A stretch of 64,000 nucleotides of DNA from Ensifer sp. LC11 (GTDB taxonomy: Bacteria; Pseudomonadota; Alphaproteobacteria; Rhizobiales; Rhizobiaceae), in contig NZ_MBSO01000028.1 of the NCBI RefSeq assembly GCF_001695835.1, positions 1 to 64,000 of the forward strand, read 5' to 3'. The notes under the pieces were generated by a model. That model saw only the letters and a program-made list of their open reading frames with translations. It did no database searches and was not told where the DNA came from. The stretch's first letter is position 1, and every line of letters starts with the position of its first letter. Positions 8,574 through 18,126 of this stretch are shown piece after piece. The position numbers and the translations under genes are program-made.

Positions 8574-9491
8574 ATGGCGCTGAGTTACGCGATCTACGAC
8601 GTCTTTACCGACAGGCAACTCGAAGGCAATCCTCTGGCTGTGGTCTTTGGCGCCGATTGGCTCGAGGACGAGGCGATGCAGGCGATCGCGCAGGAGTTCA
8701 ACCTGTCGGAGACGGTGTTCATCCGCAGGCCCGGCGGCGCTGCCCATACGGCAAAGCTCAGGATTTTCACCCCCAGCCAGGAACTGCCTTTTGCCGGTCA
8801 TCCGACAGTTGGTGCGGCGATCGCGATCGCCGAGGTCCAGCATGGCGCGGTCGAGGAGGGAATCGACCTCGTGCAGGTGCTGGAGGAACGGGTGGGGCCG
8901 GTGCGCTGCGCCGTCAGGCTGAAGCCGGGGCAGGCGAGCTTTGCCGAATTCGATCTGCCGCGCAAATCGCAAAGGCTCGACGCTCGCTTCGACCGGCAGG
9001 CGATTGCCGATGCACTGAGCCTCAAGCTCTCGCAGATCGGCTTTGAGAACCACGTGCCGTCGTTCTGGAGTGCCGGCGCGCCCTTCGTCCTGGTGCCGGT
9101 CCACGACGTCGCGGCGGCCGCCGCGATCGAGTTCGATCCGTTGCGCTGGGAGCAGCTGACGCCGATTGCCGAGGGGCGGCTGGCATCAGCCTATGTCTAT
9201 TGCCGCGGCGGCGTGAACCACACGGCACGTTTTCACGCCCGCAAGTTCGGCCCGGGCGCGGGTCATCTCGAAGATCCGGCGACCGGCTCGGCCGTAGCGG
9301 CTCTTTCCGGCGCCATCCATTTCTTCGACCAGTTCGTCGACGGCCATCATCCGGTGCTCGTCGAGCAGGGCGTGGAGATGGGAAGGCCGTCCTTTATCCA
9401 CCTGCATCTCGATATCGCAGGCGGCGAGATCAGCAATGCCCGCATCGGCGGCAGTGCCGTGAAGATCGCAGCCGGCGAACTCTATGTCTGA
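8574..9491 (+). CDS. PhzF-family epimerase/isomerase
   Basis: A 305-residue member of the PhzF family, which shares the diaminopimelate-epimerase fold. Family motifs are present: VFTDRQLEGNPLAVV near the start, EFNLSETVF with the catalytic-type glutamate, FTPSQELPFAGHPTVGAA and, near residue 240, EDPATGSAVAALSGA. Size is typical (about 280-310). The ATG is preceded by CAAGGGGACATGA. Real phenazine synthesis is unlikely since no phz neighbours exist, so the substrate is unknown. Confidence 0.9.
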   Translation: MALSYAIYDVFTDRQLEGNPLAVVFGADWLEDEAMQAIAQEFNLSETVFIRRPGGAAHTAKLRIFTPSQELPFAGHPTVGAAIAIAEVQHGAVEEGIDLVQVLEERVGPVRCAVRLKPGQASFAEFDLPRKSQRLDARFDRQAIADALSLKLSQIGFENHVPSFWSAGAPFVLVPVHDVAAAAAIEFDPLRWEQLTPIAEGRLASAYVYCRGGVNHTARFHARKFGPGAGHLEDPATGSAVAALSGAIHFFDQFVDGHHPVLVEQGVEMGRPSFIHLHLDIAGGEISNARIGGSAVKIAAGELYV

Positions 9492-9545
9492 CGCACGCGT
9501 CATGCTTGGAGAAGTTCAGCTTAATCAGCGTTTTAGGAAAAGTTT

Positions 9546-9621
<76 letters not shown>

Positions 9622-9951
9622 ATCCGTGCGCTCGCTTTAGCGTACAGCTCTTCCGCACTCAAGAGGAAATCGTATCGCGCGCTCGGTAAATCACAGGCGG
9701 CCTTTCACGATCGAAACCGTCCGTCTTTCCAATGCATTCGGTCACGAATTGCCAATCCCGAGGGCGTTGCTTATCGCTCTGAATCTTCCATCTGCTACAG
9801 AGAGAAGACGCAAGGGACGTTCTCCACAGGGGCAGATGCCAGCCTCGTGCGTTTTTCAAAAATTTTTCACAAAGGCGCTGGACAACCCAGCTGAACGCCT
9901 TTATACGCCCCCTCACGACAGCAGCGGGACTTGACCGCAGCGGTCGCGGAT
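9622..9951. other. Divergent promoter region between two tRNA-Lys genes
   Basis: 330 bp with no credible coding frame. The two tRNA genes are transcribed outward from this stretch, so it must hold both promoters; I could not fix the boxes with confidence. Confidence 0.5.
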
Positions 9952-10027
<76 letters not shown>

Positions 10028-10282
10028 AAACTTCTCCTAAAGCGTTGATTAGAAATCAAATTTCGTAATTCGAGACCTGTCGGTGTCGTCGGCGAACCGA
10101 TTGGCGTGCGTCTTCGGTATCGCGCGCTCGCACTTGGCGCGGGGCAAAGTTGTAGCGCGCCCCTGCGCAGAGCATCAGGCCGCCTGCGGGACCGGCTAGT
10201 CGAGATGTGGAAACGTCTGGTCGCAGAGCTATCTGAAGTCCGCGACAATTTTGGTCCATCGGCGTCTGACGTCCGTGCGCCC

Positions 10283-10666
10283 TCATCGCGGCAACGCTTC
10301 AACGTTGAAGTAGGATGGGATTGGCGCTCTGCTCGGCTGACCCGCGATGACGCTTGCGCAGAGACTGGCGTAACAGACAAGAAGCGACATCCGCACAATC
10401 GTCCGCTGTGTTTTGTGCGCTTCGCCGTGCAAGAGCGCTTGGCGGAATCTTTCCTCCCATCCTTCATCGCCACCTGCGGCAACGATTGCCCGGATGATCG
10501 ACCAGGCCATCGTGACGAACCCGGTTGCGAAGCTGGTGAGGAAAATGACGACGCAGAACCCGGAGAACCATGCGTGGGCAGTCGACGGTGCGCCCAGGCG
10601 ATGGGATGCCCAGGCGGCGGTTGCGAGGCAGGTTAGTCCCGCTACGACAAGACGAAGCGGGGTCAT
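10283..10666 (-). CDS. Small membrane protein, paralogue 1
   Basis: A 127-residue unknown protein with three likely membrane segments, the first at the N-terminus. It shares a core with the upstream gene: GxPSTAxxWF, LTSFATxFxTxAWSII and LLHGExxKTxRTI. The start is the ATG in an ATGA overlap with that gene. It is the last gene of a minus-strand cluster starting at 11729. No family recognised. Confidence 0.7.
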   Translation of the reverse strand: MTPLRLVVAGLTCLATAAWASHRLGAPSTAHAWFSGFCVVIFLTSFATGFVTMAWSIIRAIVAAGGDEGWEERFRQALLHGEAHKTQRTIVRMSLLVCYASLCASVIAGQPSRAPIPSYFNVEALPR

Positions 10667-11067
10667 GGCACTGCTTGCCGCTCGTGCCCGGCCGGCGGGA
10701 GGCTGGACGGGATTGGGGCCGTGCTCGGCGTGCTGGCTATGGCACCCACGCATAGGGCTGCGAAGTACACCACAAGCGAGACCATGAAGATCGTTCGTTC
10801 TGTTTTGAACTCTTCCCCGTGGAGCAGCAGCCGATGGTTCTGGCGGTATCTTTCACTCCAGCCTACGCCGGGTCCTCCTCCTACCATAATTATCGACCAG
10901 GCAAGCGTGATGAAAAATGTCGCGAAACTCGTTAAAACAACGATCGCGTCGAGCACGGTAAACCATTCGTACGCTGTCGACGGTGTTCCCACGCGGTACA
11001 GCACAAATGCGGTGACCGCTGAGCCGGCCAGAAGAACAATTGCAGAAGCACGGCGGAGCGCGGTCAT
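10663..11067 (-). CDS. Small membrane protein, paralogue 2
   Basis: A 134-residue membrane protein homologous to the downstream gene over most of its length (GTPSTAYEWF, VLTSFATFFITLAWSII, LLHGEEFKTERTIF). It overlaps its neighbours on both sides by ATGA, so it is translated within the same operon. No function recognised. Confidence 0.7.
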   Translation of the reverse strand: MTALRRASAIVLLAGSAVTAFVLYRVGTPSTAYEWFTVLDAIVVLTSFATFFITLAWSIIMVGGGPGVGWSERYRQNHRLLLHGEEFKTERTIFMVSLVVYFAALCVGAIASTPSTAPIPSSLPPAGHERQAVP

Positions 11068-11391
11068 GGCTGCCTATCTTCGATTGCGGCGGACCAATGT
11101 GGAGCGAGCTGCGGGTAGCCAGGTTCAGTCCAACGAAGGCAGCGGTGCACAACAACATGCATGCTCTTATTATCCAACGCTCTCTTCTGAATTCCTGCCC
11201 ATGCCAAAACGCCCATGTGTCCCGCCGTCCACCTGCAATGCGGATGGCTGGTTGACATCTGTCCATACGCCAAAGTGGATCTGCACCCGTAGCATTGTGG
11301 CAAATCCGACTAAGAGACCGGCATTAAAGACAAGCGTGCAGGCAAGCTGAAACCAGGACAGTTCCAGACCAGCTTCGCCCATCGCCATCAT
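11064..11391 (-). pseudogene. Decayed third paralogue of the membrane-protein cluster
   Basis: Reading frames must be switched near 11205 and again near the end to recover similarity to the two downstream paralogues. The first frame begins MMAMGEAGLELSWFQLAC and contains a membrane segment; the second frame then gives AFWHGQEFRRERWIIRA, matching the LLHGEEFKTERTIF region of the paralogues. The 3' end still overlaps the next gene by ATGA. I read this as an inactivated duplicate; a sequencing error is the alternative. Confidence 0.55.
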
Positions 11392-11393
11392 CC

Positions 11394-11729
11394 CTACGGT
11401 TGTGAGGTTGCAGCGTCCGCGCAGAACTTCGTCCGGTTCGCTTCGTCGCCGAGCTTCGGGCGCATCTCGTCGAAGCCCATCGTGCCCATGCTGACCACCT
11501 GGTTGCGCGAATAGCCGTCATGTTCGGCGTCCTTCAGCAACTCCGCTTTCCACTCGGTGAAATAGCGGGCGCCGACCTTCTGCACGAGCTCGGGGCAGGC
11601 GGTTTCTTGCAGGAGGAAGGTCGAGTAGGCCGCCCAGTACATTGTAAAATGTCGTTTCCCCCGATGGTCGGCATCTGCCGGAATCGCGCAGGCGAAAACA
11701 ATTGAAACGGCTAGGATCATGCGCTTCAT
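11394..11729 (-). CDS. Small secreted protein of unknown function
   Basis: A 111-residue protein with a signal peptide (MKRMILAVSIVFACAIPADA) and a mature helical domain containing two cysteines (ETACPELV and TKFCADA), probably an intramolecular disulphide in the periplasm. It is the first gene of the minus-strand cluster that continues into the membrane-protein paralogues, 3 bp upstream of the decayed copy. No family recognised. Confidence 0.65.
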   Translation of the reverse strand: MKRMILAVSIVFACAIPADADHRGKRHFTMYWAAYSTFLLQETACPELVQKVGARYFTEWKAELLKDAEHDGYSRNQVVSMGTMGFDEMRPKLGDEANRTKFCADAATSQP

Positions 11730-11959
11730 GGATGCTGTCTCCCCCTCTGTCTGGCCGTGCTTTCTACTAGAAGTATATGTGTGGTCTGATTAAATACAAG
11801 ATTATGCTAATTTAATACGTGGTGGATTTGCCAGGCGGTGCATCGATACGCGGTGGCTTAACAATGAAGGACTGCTCGCAGCGCGGCCGGCGAAGGCTGC
11901 AACGCCCACGCGTGTGCGTGCCAGCGGCAATCCCTTCGGCATGAGCGGCGCGCTTGCGA

Positions 11960-12706
11960 TCACCCTTCGATTCTTCTCAGGAGGGTGATGAGGTAAAGCC
12001 CATCGTCGAGTTTGCCGTAGCTCGATACGTCCCGCGAAAGCGGAAACGCCTCGCTCGACAGGGCTACCCGCCCGTGTTGTTCGGCGACATCATGCTTTCC
12101 CTTCGCGATCATAGCCAGCATCATGCCGAAATGCGCCGGGCGAAAGCTCTTATCCAGATCCAGCGCTCTCTGGAAATACGCCATAGCCCTGTCGATCTCT
12201 CCGCGGTGCTGCAGGATGCGGCCGTGGTCGGCAAGCATGTCGGGGTCATCCGGCTTCATGCTCTCTGCCTTGGCGAAGAAGCGTTCGACGGTTGATAAGG
12301 GCGCACCCTTTTCGTCCATCGCCACGGCGAAGCCCCAATAGATGTCGGGATAGTCAGGATCGAGCAACCAGGCCTGGTTGAACCTGTGTATCGCCATGCC
12401 CGGGTCCTTTATCGCGACAAATTTCCAGCCCAACTGCATTGCGCGCTTGGCCCCCAGCTCCAGGTTTCCGTGGGTCGATTTGCGAACTTTTTCGACGAAA
12501 ACGCGGTCGCCCTGCAGTTGCTTCTTGGTCTTGGTGACCCCTTCCCACATCGGAACATTCTGGCTCTCGGCCCTGGCATTTGCCGGTGGCGTCAGCAGCC
12601 AGGTCGTGATGGCCAGGAGCGCTACGAGAAAGCTTATCCAGACCGGCACCCTCGTCTCAGTGATCCCTGCAACTCTGCTGCTTGCGGCAACGATACTCGA
12701 CCTCAT
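11960..12706 (-). CDS. TPR-repeat protein with N-terminal membrane anchor
   Basis: A 248-residue protein. A hydrophobic segment at about residues 22-42 (VWISFLVALLAITTWLL) precedes an ANARAES stretch that may be a signal cleavage site or the end of an anchor. Tetratricopeptide repeats follow, for example PGMAIHRFNQAWLLDPDYPD and DRAMAYFQRALDLDKSF, covering about residues 95-215. TPR domains mediate protein-protein contacts, so a periplasmic scaffold is likely. It stands alone on the minus strand. Confidence 0.75.
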   Translation of the reverse strand: MRSSIVAASSRVAGITETRVPVWISFLVALLAITTWLLTPPANARAESQNVPMWEGVTKTKKQLQGDRVFVEKVRKSTHGNLELGAKRAMQLGWKFVAIKDPGMAIHRFNQAWLLDPDYPDIYWGFAVAMDEKGAPLSTVERFFAKAESMKPDDPDMLADHGRILQHRGEIDRAMAYFQRALDLDKSFRPAHFGMMLAMIAKGKHDVAEQHGRVALSSEAFPLSRDVSSYGKLDDGLYLITLLRRIEG

Positions 12707-13242
12707 GACGCGTACTCCGGGTAACTAATTTAGTTTCGCCTACAACGTGCAGTATGATCGCTATGCGGGAAACTGCAATTAATCCGATAGGGTAGGGTAC
12801 AGCCGCTGAGATTGGTCCGTGCCGCAGCGCCGTGAAGTTCGTGAAATTTGCGCAGGAGGGCGCGATCGGCCGATCCGTTTGCGCGCAACCGCCAGCTGTT
12901 GCCTTGATGCAACAGGGGGCAGCTTCAATACTGCAGTCTGCGATTGTCCTCTTGCCGCGACAGTAAACTCGTGTAATTTTCGAAAAATCGGAGCTCAAAC
13001 TAGAGGAGGCATACGATGATTCATAATCTTGTGCAGATGCGCGCCTCTGGTGGAGTGGTACCTTCGTCACGACGAGTGTGCCATAATTTTACGGGTTACT
13101 TTGGCGCATAAGCGCACCCTGAGTTCCGCCTTTTCTTAACTTCCATTTTGACTTGATGTGACCGGTTTTCGGAACGTGTTTCCGTGTCCGCGCGCATCCA
13201 TAATCTAGAGGACCCGTCCGTTCTGATCGGCGGGGATTAAAC
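12707..13242. other. Gap, nothing recognisable
   Basis: Only short antisense frames without ribosome binding sites are present. The last 80 bp should contain the promoter of the DUF1127 gene; the boxes are not clear. Confidence 0.4.
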
Positions 13243-13503
13243 ATGCGCGAATTACAGCTTACGTCCGCTGGCGGTCTGCCGGCGCTCATGGACGACCTTT
13301 ATCGAACCTTCGGCTTCTGGCGCACGGCCGGCGCCTTCCTTCTCGCTGCCTGGAGGGGGCGCCGGACGGTCAACACGCTTAGCCATCTTTCCGACCGGAT
13401 GCGCCGTGACATCGGCGTGGAGGAGAGCGCGAAGGCATCAGAACAGGCTGTGATATCCCTTTGGGCGATGCCCGTCGGATATCCGGCTCTCCGCCGCAAC
13501 TGA
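13243..13503 (+). CDS. DUF1127 small protein
   Basis: An 86-residue protein with the DUF1127 core, LSHLSDRMRRDIGVEES, near residue 45-60. DUF1127 proteins are small, Arg-rich and common in alphaproteobacteria; some take part in RNA turnover and nutrient-stress responses. The C-terminal extension (about 25 residues) is longer than in the 45-50 residue members. It is followed immediately by a strong terminator. Confidence 0.85.
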   Translation: MRELQLTSAGGLPALMDDLYRTFGFWRTAGAFLLAAWRGRRTVNTLSHLSDRMRRDIGVEESAKASEQAVISLWAMPVGYPALRRN

Positions 13504-13524
13504 GGCCCGCCCCAAGCGGGCCTC
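13502..13524 (+). terminator. Terminator of the DUF1127 gene
   Basis: GAGGCCCGC and GCGGGCCTC form a perfect 9-bp stem with a 5-nt loop that overlaps the stop codon, followed by TTCACT. Confidence 0.8.
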
Positions 13525-13697
13525 TTCACTCTGCAGAGATGGATGCGCCGTCTGAAACGGTTGAGGAGCAGCTCGATCCTCGTCTCTACTATCCGCCAAC
13601 GGGCACAAACGACGCTGCGACGTGGCAGCGCCGTCCCTTGGTCGGGACGACCAGCCCGCCTACCGTCGACCGGGCAAGGTGGTCGTGTTTGCGGCCG

Positions 13698-13940
13698 TTA
13701 CTGGCTGGTAGACGGCTGTGTCGTGGACGGCTGGGTGGTCGACGGTTGTGTCGTCGACTGGTCAGTCGTTGCCGGCTGCTGGGGCGTCGTTGCTGGCTGC
13801 TCAGTCGTCGCGGGCTGTGTCGTTGTCGTTGACGGCGCGGTCTCGGTTGCTTGCTGGTTGGCTCCCGGTTGGAGGAACATGACCGCAAGAACAATGAGCA
13901 CGACCACAACCACGATACCGATGACGGTGTTTCGATTCAT
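13698..13940 (-). CDS. Single-pass membrane protein with Thr/Gln/Pro-rich tail
   Basis: An 80-residue protein: a membrane segment at residues 5-23 (VIGIVVVVVLIVLAVMF), then a low-complexity tail made of TTQPS- and ATTEQP-type units. The repeat units TTQPS occur three times in a row near the end. Good GAGGAGAAACCTGC ribosome binding site before the ATG. The tail probably extends into the periplasm; function unknown. Confidence 0.7.
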   Translation of the reverse strand: MNRNTVIGIVVVVVLIVLAVMFLQPGANQQATETAPSTTTTQPATTEQPATTPQQPATTDQSTTQPSTTQPSTTQPSTSQ

Positions 13941-14215
13941 GCAGGTTTCTCCTCAGGTTAAGTGCCTTCATGCAGTAAATGGAGCGGTCGGTCGAATAAT
14001 CAACGGGTTCTCTTCGCCGTTCGGTTGAAATTGATCCGCGCACCCGTCGCAAGTCAGGGCAGCGAGACTTCTTCGGCGGCGACAGGGATGTTCTGGCCAC
14101 GCCCCTTGGAACAGGCCGACACCTTTCCTGTCGGTTGCCGCCGGCAAGCGGGTCTTCAAGAAGTGGTTCGCAGAAAGTAGACTCCGAGAACCGGCGACTG
14201 GAAGGTGAAAGCGGC

Positions 14216-14755
14216 ATGACGCTGAGCGAACTGACAGCGATTTGGCTTCGGCTGCGCTATCGCAACCGAGTGACCATTGGACAGCGGTGCCGGATCCTGG
14301 GCGCGATCATCGACCCCGGCAAAGGGCGGATTGCCATTGGCAAGCGTGCGGAGATCAAGCAGGGGGCGATCATTCAGGCGATCGACGGCTCCGTGACGAT
14401 CGGAGACCATTTCAGCCTCAACCCCTATTCGATCCTCTACGGATCCGGCGGCCTGACGATCGGTGATTGGGTGCGCATCGCCGCCCACGTCGTCGTCATC
14501 CCGGCCAACCACGGTTTCGACAATCCCGATGTGCCGATCAAGATGCAGCCGGAAACGCGCCTTGGCGTCGTCATCGAGGATGATGTCTGGATCGGTGCAG
14601 GTGCGATCGTGCTGGATGGCGCGCATATTTCGCGCGGATGCGTGATCGGCGCTGGGAGCGTGGTCAGGGGACGCACCGATCCGCTTGGGATCTATGTCGG
14701 CTCGCCGGCGCGAAAGGTCGCGGTTCGCGGTGAGAAGAAGGACCCCGCAATCTGA
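14216..14755 (+). CDS. Hexapeptide-repeat (left-handed beta-helix) acyltransferase
   Basis: A 179-residue protein built of hexapeptide repeats: GKGRIAIGKRAEIKQGAII, GSVTIGDHFSLNPYSIL and VVIEDDVWIGAGAIVLDGA. NHGFDNPDV carries the catalytic-type histidine of the family. Such enzymes (WbbJ/CysE-like) acetylate sugars, often in surface polysaccharide pathways. The start chosen is the ATG 6 bases after a GAAGGTGAAAG stretch. It converges on a glycosyltransferase with an FkbM methyltransferase beyond, which together suggests a small glycan-modification locus. Confidence 0.88.
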   Translation: MTLSELTAIWLRLRYRNRVTIGQRCRILGAIIDPGKGRIAIGKRAEIKQGAIIQAIDGSVTIGDHFSLNPYSILYGSGGLTIGDWVRIAAHVVVIPANHGFDNPDVPIKMQPETRLGVVIEDDVWIGAGAIVLDGAHISRGCVIGAGSVVRGRTDPLGIYVGSPARKVAVRGEKKDPAI

Positions 14756-14848
14756 CGAGCGCCCGTGCGCTCCTCCCCCTGCGCTTCTCCCGTGCGCTCG
14801 GGATGAGCGCACGAAAGACGCTATAGCACTTTGATTCGAGAGCATTTT

Positions 14849-14878
14849 TCTGCCTCAAGTGATTTCACTTGAGGCAGA
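14849..14878. terminator. Perfect hairpin between convergent genes
   Basis: TCTGCCTCAAGTGA and TCACTTGAGGCAGA form a 14-bp perfect stem around TT. It belongs to a rhizobial repeat starting tagcactttgattc at 14824, a related copy of which is at 33718. It lies between convergent genes and may end transcription from both sides, though neither strand has a clear T-run after the stem. Confidence 0.55.
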
Positions 14879-14883
14879 AGGCG

Positions 14884-15942
14884 TTAGTGGCGTGCGGACC
14901 CGTCCCTGGGCACAGGGGTGATGAAGCCAAGGCGCAGCAATTGCCTGGAGCCGTCGAACTTCACCGACGATTCGGAAAAAAGCTGCAGCGCGCCGGTGCT
15001 GGCAAGCGTCTCGGTCATCTTTGCATAGGCGGCCGAACCATCGAAATATTGCCCATCGGCAACGGCGTCGTTGATGACTTTCTGGTAGTCGGCGAAGAAC
15101 TTGAAATGCAGGAGTGCGCCTACGATCGACGAAAAGTTGCGTTGATAGGGGAGCGGCTGGTGGATGCTCGGGCCGAAGAGACAGTTCTCATCCCAGCGGA
15201 TCAGCGGATATTTGATCATTTCCAGGTCCGAGTCGAACTCGCGCAGGCGGGCGCCGCCCTTGACGGAGATGGCGCGCTTCGTCGTTGTCATAGCGTAGCC
15301 GCGGCTGTCGAAGTGGTCGGCGACCTCCCAGGGCGCATGCGTCTTCAACTGGTTGATGTCGGCGGTACCAAGATCAACCGGGTACATGTCCAGCATCGGG
15401 GCCGGCAGGCGCGAGATCTCGCGCTCCTCGAGCGCGTGGATCAGCGACCAGAGCGTTCGGCTCTCGCAATCGTCGTAGATCAGGAATTCATCGGAATCGA
15501 CGTTGACGTACCAGCGGTCGCTTCCATAGAGCGCGAACAGCGCCTCCCTCCAGAGCCGGCCGCGCCTGGCCTCCTTGTAGCGCTGCTGCGAGGCCCACAG
15601 GTCAACATCGGCGTGTTCAAGCAGATATTCGCGCGTCCCATCGCTCGAGGCGTCATCGACGCAGATGAAGCGCGTGACGCCCAGCGATCGGTAATGGGCG
15701 AGAAAGCCAGGCATGAGCTTGGCGTCGTTGTGCGTGAGGAAGATCAGCGGGAGATCATCCGGATAGAGCGACGTCTGGCCTTTCGGGCTGATGCAGCGCA
15801 GGTTGACCTCGCGGCTCCTGGTGCGCTCGCGACGCTCGACCTTCGCCGACTCGTACCAGCTGGCGAAGCGGTCAAGCAGGTTTCGCTGCGCAATCATTGC
15901 GGCGTCGGATCCATTCTTGAATGGATAGGTAATGTCAGTCAT
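14884..15942 (-). CDS. Glycosyltransferase family 2-like protein
   Basis: A 352-residue cytoplasmic protein. After about 60 residues a nucleotide-sugar fold begins: LPLIFLTHNDAKLMPGFLAHY, ICVDDASSDGTREYL and the metal-binding type motif YVNVDSDEFLIYDD near residue 150-165. These match the family with DUF23/Glyco_tranf_2_4 domains. The ATG giving MTDITYP has AGGA 6 bases upstream and is preferred over ATGs 12 and 18 bases earlier. Divergent from the FkbM methyltransferase. Confidence 0.8.
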   Translation of the reverse strand: MTDITYPFKNGSDAAMIAQRNLLDRFASWYESAKVERRERTRSREVNLRCISPKGQTSLYPDDLPLIFLTHNDAKLMPGFLAHYRSLGVTRFICVDDASSDGTREYLLEHADVDLWASQQRYKEARRGRLWREALFALYGSDRWYVNVDSDEFLIYDDCESRTLWSLIHALEEREISRLPAPMLDMYPVDLGTADINQLKTHAPWEVADHFDSRGYAMTTTKRAISVKGGARLREFDSDLEMIKYPLIRWDENCLFGPSIHQPLPYQRNFSSIVGALLHFKFFADYQKVINDAVADGQYFDGSAAYAKMTETLASTGALQLFSESSVKFDGSRQLLRLGFITPVPRDGSARH

Positions 15943-16146
15943 TGCCATTCCTACAAACATTTCTCTTGCATAATGTAGGAAGAGCTGAATTTAAGGCGTC
16001 GGTGAGGCAGCCACGTCAAGGCTGCCTTGCGATGGTTGACCGATGGTTAACGCTGTGAGCGGCACTTCTCGCCAAGATTGTGCACAGCCTCTTACGTCGG
16101 CTGCAGAATCGTACTAATGGGCGGGGATAGATCTTTGGGGCAGAGC

Positions 16147-16854
16147 ATGAAGCGCCTTTTTCGTTCGATTCGAAAGACATTCCGTCACCTCACCAATGCA
16201 CGCACGGTGACGATCGACGGCGTCAGGCTGGTGTCCGATCAGGCGCGTATTCCCAAGGCCGTGCGCGATATGATGTTTCGCGAGGTCTACGAGGATGCGG
16301 AACGCAACATCCTGCTGCGGCTCCTGAAGCCGGGATCGAAAGTGCTGGAAATCGGCACCGGCGTCGGCTTCATCGCGCTTCTCGCCTCCAAAAGATGCGG
16401 GGCGTCCAACGTGCTGACCTATGAGGCCAATGCCACGCTGGAGCCGCTGATCCGCGAGAATTTCCGGCTGAACGGCATCGAGCCGACCCTGCGGCTGAAA
16501 GCGATGACGGTCGACGGCCGGCCGATCTCCTTCTTCCGCAGCGAGAACATCATCTCGTCCAGCGCCTATGACCGCAAGCTTCCGGGCGCGAAGGTGGAGA
16601 TCGAAAGCGACGTCTTTTCCGAGGTTCTTGAGCGCTACCAGCCGGATGTTCTCATCATGGACGTCGAGGGGACTGAGGACGAACTTCTGCGCATTGCGGA
16701 CTTCGGGTCGGTCAAGGATATCCTCGTCGAGCTTCATCCGCACATCATTGGCCAGGCGAAGGTCGATGAACTGAAGAAAGCGCTGGCGGACAAGGGATTC
16801 CGACAGGGCGAAAACGACCGCAAGACCTTTCACTTCCATCGCGACAGAGCGTGA
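16147..16854 (+). CDS. FkbM-family methyltransferase
   Basis: A 235-residue SAM-dependent methyltransferase. Motif I, VLEIGTGVGFIALLA, lies near residue 68; a YEAN acidic loop follows, and VLIMDVEGTEDELL is the family's later motif. FkbM-type enzymes O-methylate sugars or polyketides. GGGGCAGAGC precedes the ATG chosen; an upstream in-frame GTG/ATG would add 10-23 residues without a good site. It is divergent from the glycosyltransferase. Confidence 0.88.
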   Translation: MKRLFRSIRKTFRHLTNARTVTIDGVRLVSDQARIPKAVRDMMFREVYEDAERNILLRLLKPGSKVLEIGTGVGFIALLASKRCGASNVLTYEANATLEPLIRENFRLNGIEPTLRLKAMTVDGRPISFFRSENIISSSAYDRKLPGAKVEIESDVFSEVLERYQPDVLIMDVEGTEDELLRIADFGSVKDILVELHPHIIGQAKVDELKKALADKGFRQGENDRKTFHFHRDRA

Positions 16855-17015
16855 ACACAAGGGCCTCCGCCGCTTCTGTTGCCCAAGGCGCAACTTTTGG
16901 CGTTAGGTAGCAAAAACCACCAGACCGACCGTAGCAATCATAGTCGACACGGCAAGGCTTGCTTTTGGCCCCATTGCTGCGCCTCTTCTGCAAGCTATTG
17001 CAGCCAGTTCGGCAT

Positions 17016-17342
17016 CTAGGTTTTCACCCAATTCAGATGGGCGTTCGTGCACTGCCGCCGCGCTGTCAAACGCCTGAGGTTTGTGACCATGCACCAACCT
17101 CTGATCGGCTCAATAACCGCGCCCGCTTCAATATCGCGCATCATGCCGGCTTCCAAGGCTTCAGGGTCGATGGCTGAAGCGATGCCCCGGTCGAGGATTT
17201 CGGGCAGCATCGTCACCACAATCTCGCTGATCTGATGGGCCCAGTCGCGTCCGCCGACATGCCCGCCAATGATCGCCTCCGCATGCATGGTAGGAGCAGC
17301 GAGTCCAGCGGCGCGGAAAGACGCATTGAGTTTGGCACCCAT
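17016..17342 (-). pseudogene. Fragment of a SAM-dependent methyltransferase
   Basis: The minus-strand frame begins GAKLNASFRAAGLAAPTMH and continues EAIIGGHVGGRDWAHQI and then VVTMLPEIL, resembling the C-terminal third of class I methyltransferases. No N-terminal SAM-binding part is found upstream in any frame, so this is a remnant. The rest of 16855-17775 shows no gene I can support. Confidence 0.45.
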
Positions 17343-17775
17343 GCTATTGGTGGTTCAGGCGGCGGATTTCTCGATCAGAATGAACTAAGATGTAAGGAAC
17401 TTTATCTTCGCTATTGCTGTCTTCGACCGTCATGACGCCGCCGCCCCCCCCTAGCGATTGCGTTCAATGTCCAGACGTATTTCACAATCCAAGAATATTC
17501 GCGTCCACCCGAAAACACTAGTTTAAGGAACATCGATATTCGTTCGTAACGGACACGATCCCCCTCTCGGCGCGGAAGAAGGCCGGTGGATTTCAAAACC
17601 CCCGCCCGAGGCGCTGACGTCCAACACCTTTTTTATTTCAAACACGTAAGTCGCTTTTGGTGGTCTTTGCTACTAACGCTGCAACTTTTTGGGGGGTCGT
17701 TTGTTACTCTTGCATTCATGTTCGCTGCGCTAGCTTTAGGAACTGATGTGAAGCTAGCCAGTGCAGGAGGCTGAC
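17343..17775. other. Gap before the small secreted-protein gene
   Basis: No convincing gene. A GTG-initiated 62-codon frame ends just before the next gene and contains one hydrophobic stretch, but has no ribosome binding site. A promoter for the gene at 17776 must be in the last part. Confidence 0.35.
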
Positions 17776-18126
17776 ATGCTACAAACGATGAGCAAGGTTT
17801 TGGTCGCGACCATGATAGCGGCAAGCGCGCTGACGGCGCTGCCATCGGTTTCGACGGCGCAATCGCTGGATCTCTATATCGGACCGGGCCAGGGCTACGA
17901 AGGCGACTATCGCAGAGAACGTCGATACGACGACGATGACTACTATCAGGAGCGGCGTGGTTGCAGCCCGCGGCAGGCCATCCGGCGCGCCTATCGCTAC
18001 GGCATGCGTGATCCGGCGATTGCAGCCATGACCCGCAACCGCGTCATCGTCGAAGGCATTGGCCGGCGCGGAGAATACACCCGGCTCTATCTCGCCAACC
18101 GGAACGGTTGCCCGCGCATCGGCTGA
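17776..18126 (+). CDS. Small secreted basic protein
   Basis: A 116-residue protein with a signal peptide (MLQTMSKVLVATMIAASALTALPSVSTAQS cut near AQS is a typical Ala-x-Ala-like site). The mature part is rich in Tyr, Arg and Asp, then RRGCSPRQAIRRAYRYGM and a final NRNGCPRIG, two cysteines likely to pair. An excellent AGGAGG lies 5 bases before the ATG. Homologues seem to be common in rhizobia, but I know of no function. Confidence 0.78.
   Translation: MLQTMSKVLVATMIAASALTALPSVSTAQSLDLYIGPGQGYEGDYRRERRYDDDDYYQERRGCSPRQAIRRAYRYGMRDPAIAAMTRNRVIVEGIGRRGEYTRLYLANRNGCPRIG

Noticed and set aside
12657-13070. Minus-strand frame of 137 codons
   Set aside because: It overlaps the start of the TPR gene, has no ribosome binding site and shows no protein-like pattern.
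17586-17774. Possible 62-residue membrane peptide before the gene at 17776
   Set aside because: GTG start without a ribosome binding site and a poor N-terminal composition; the stretch is more likely the promoter region.
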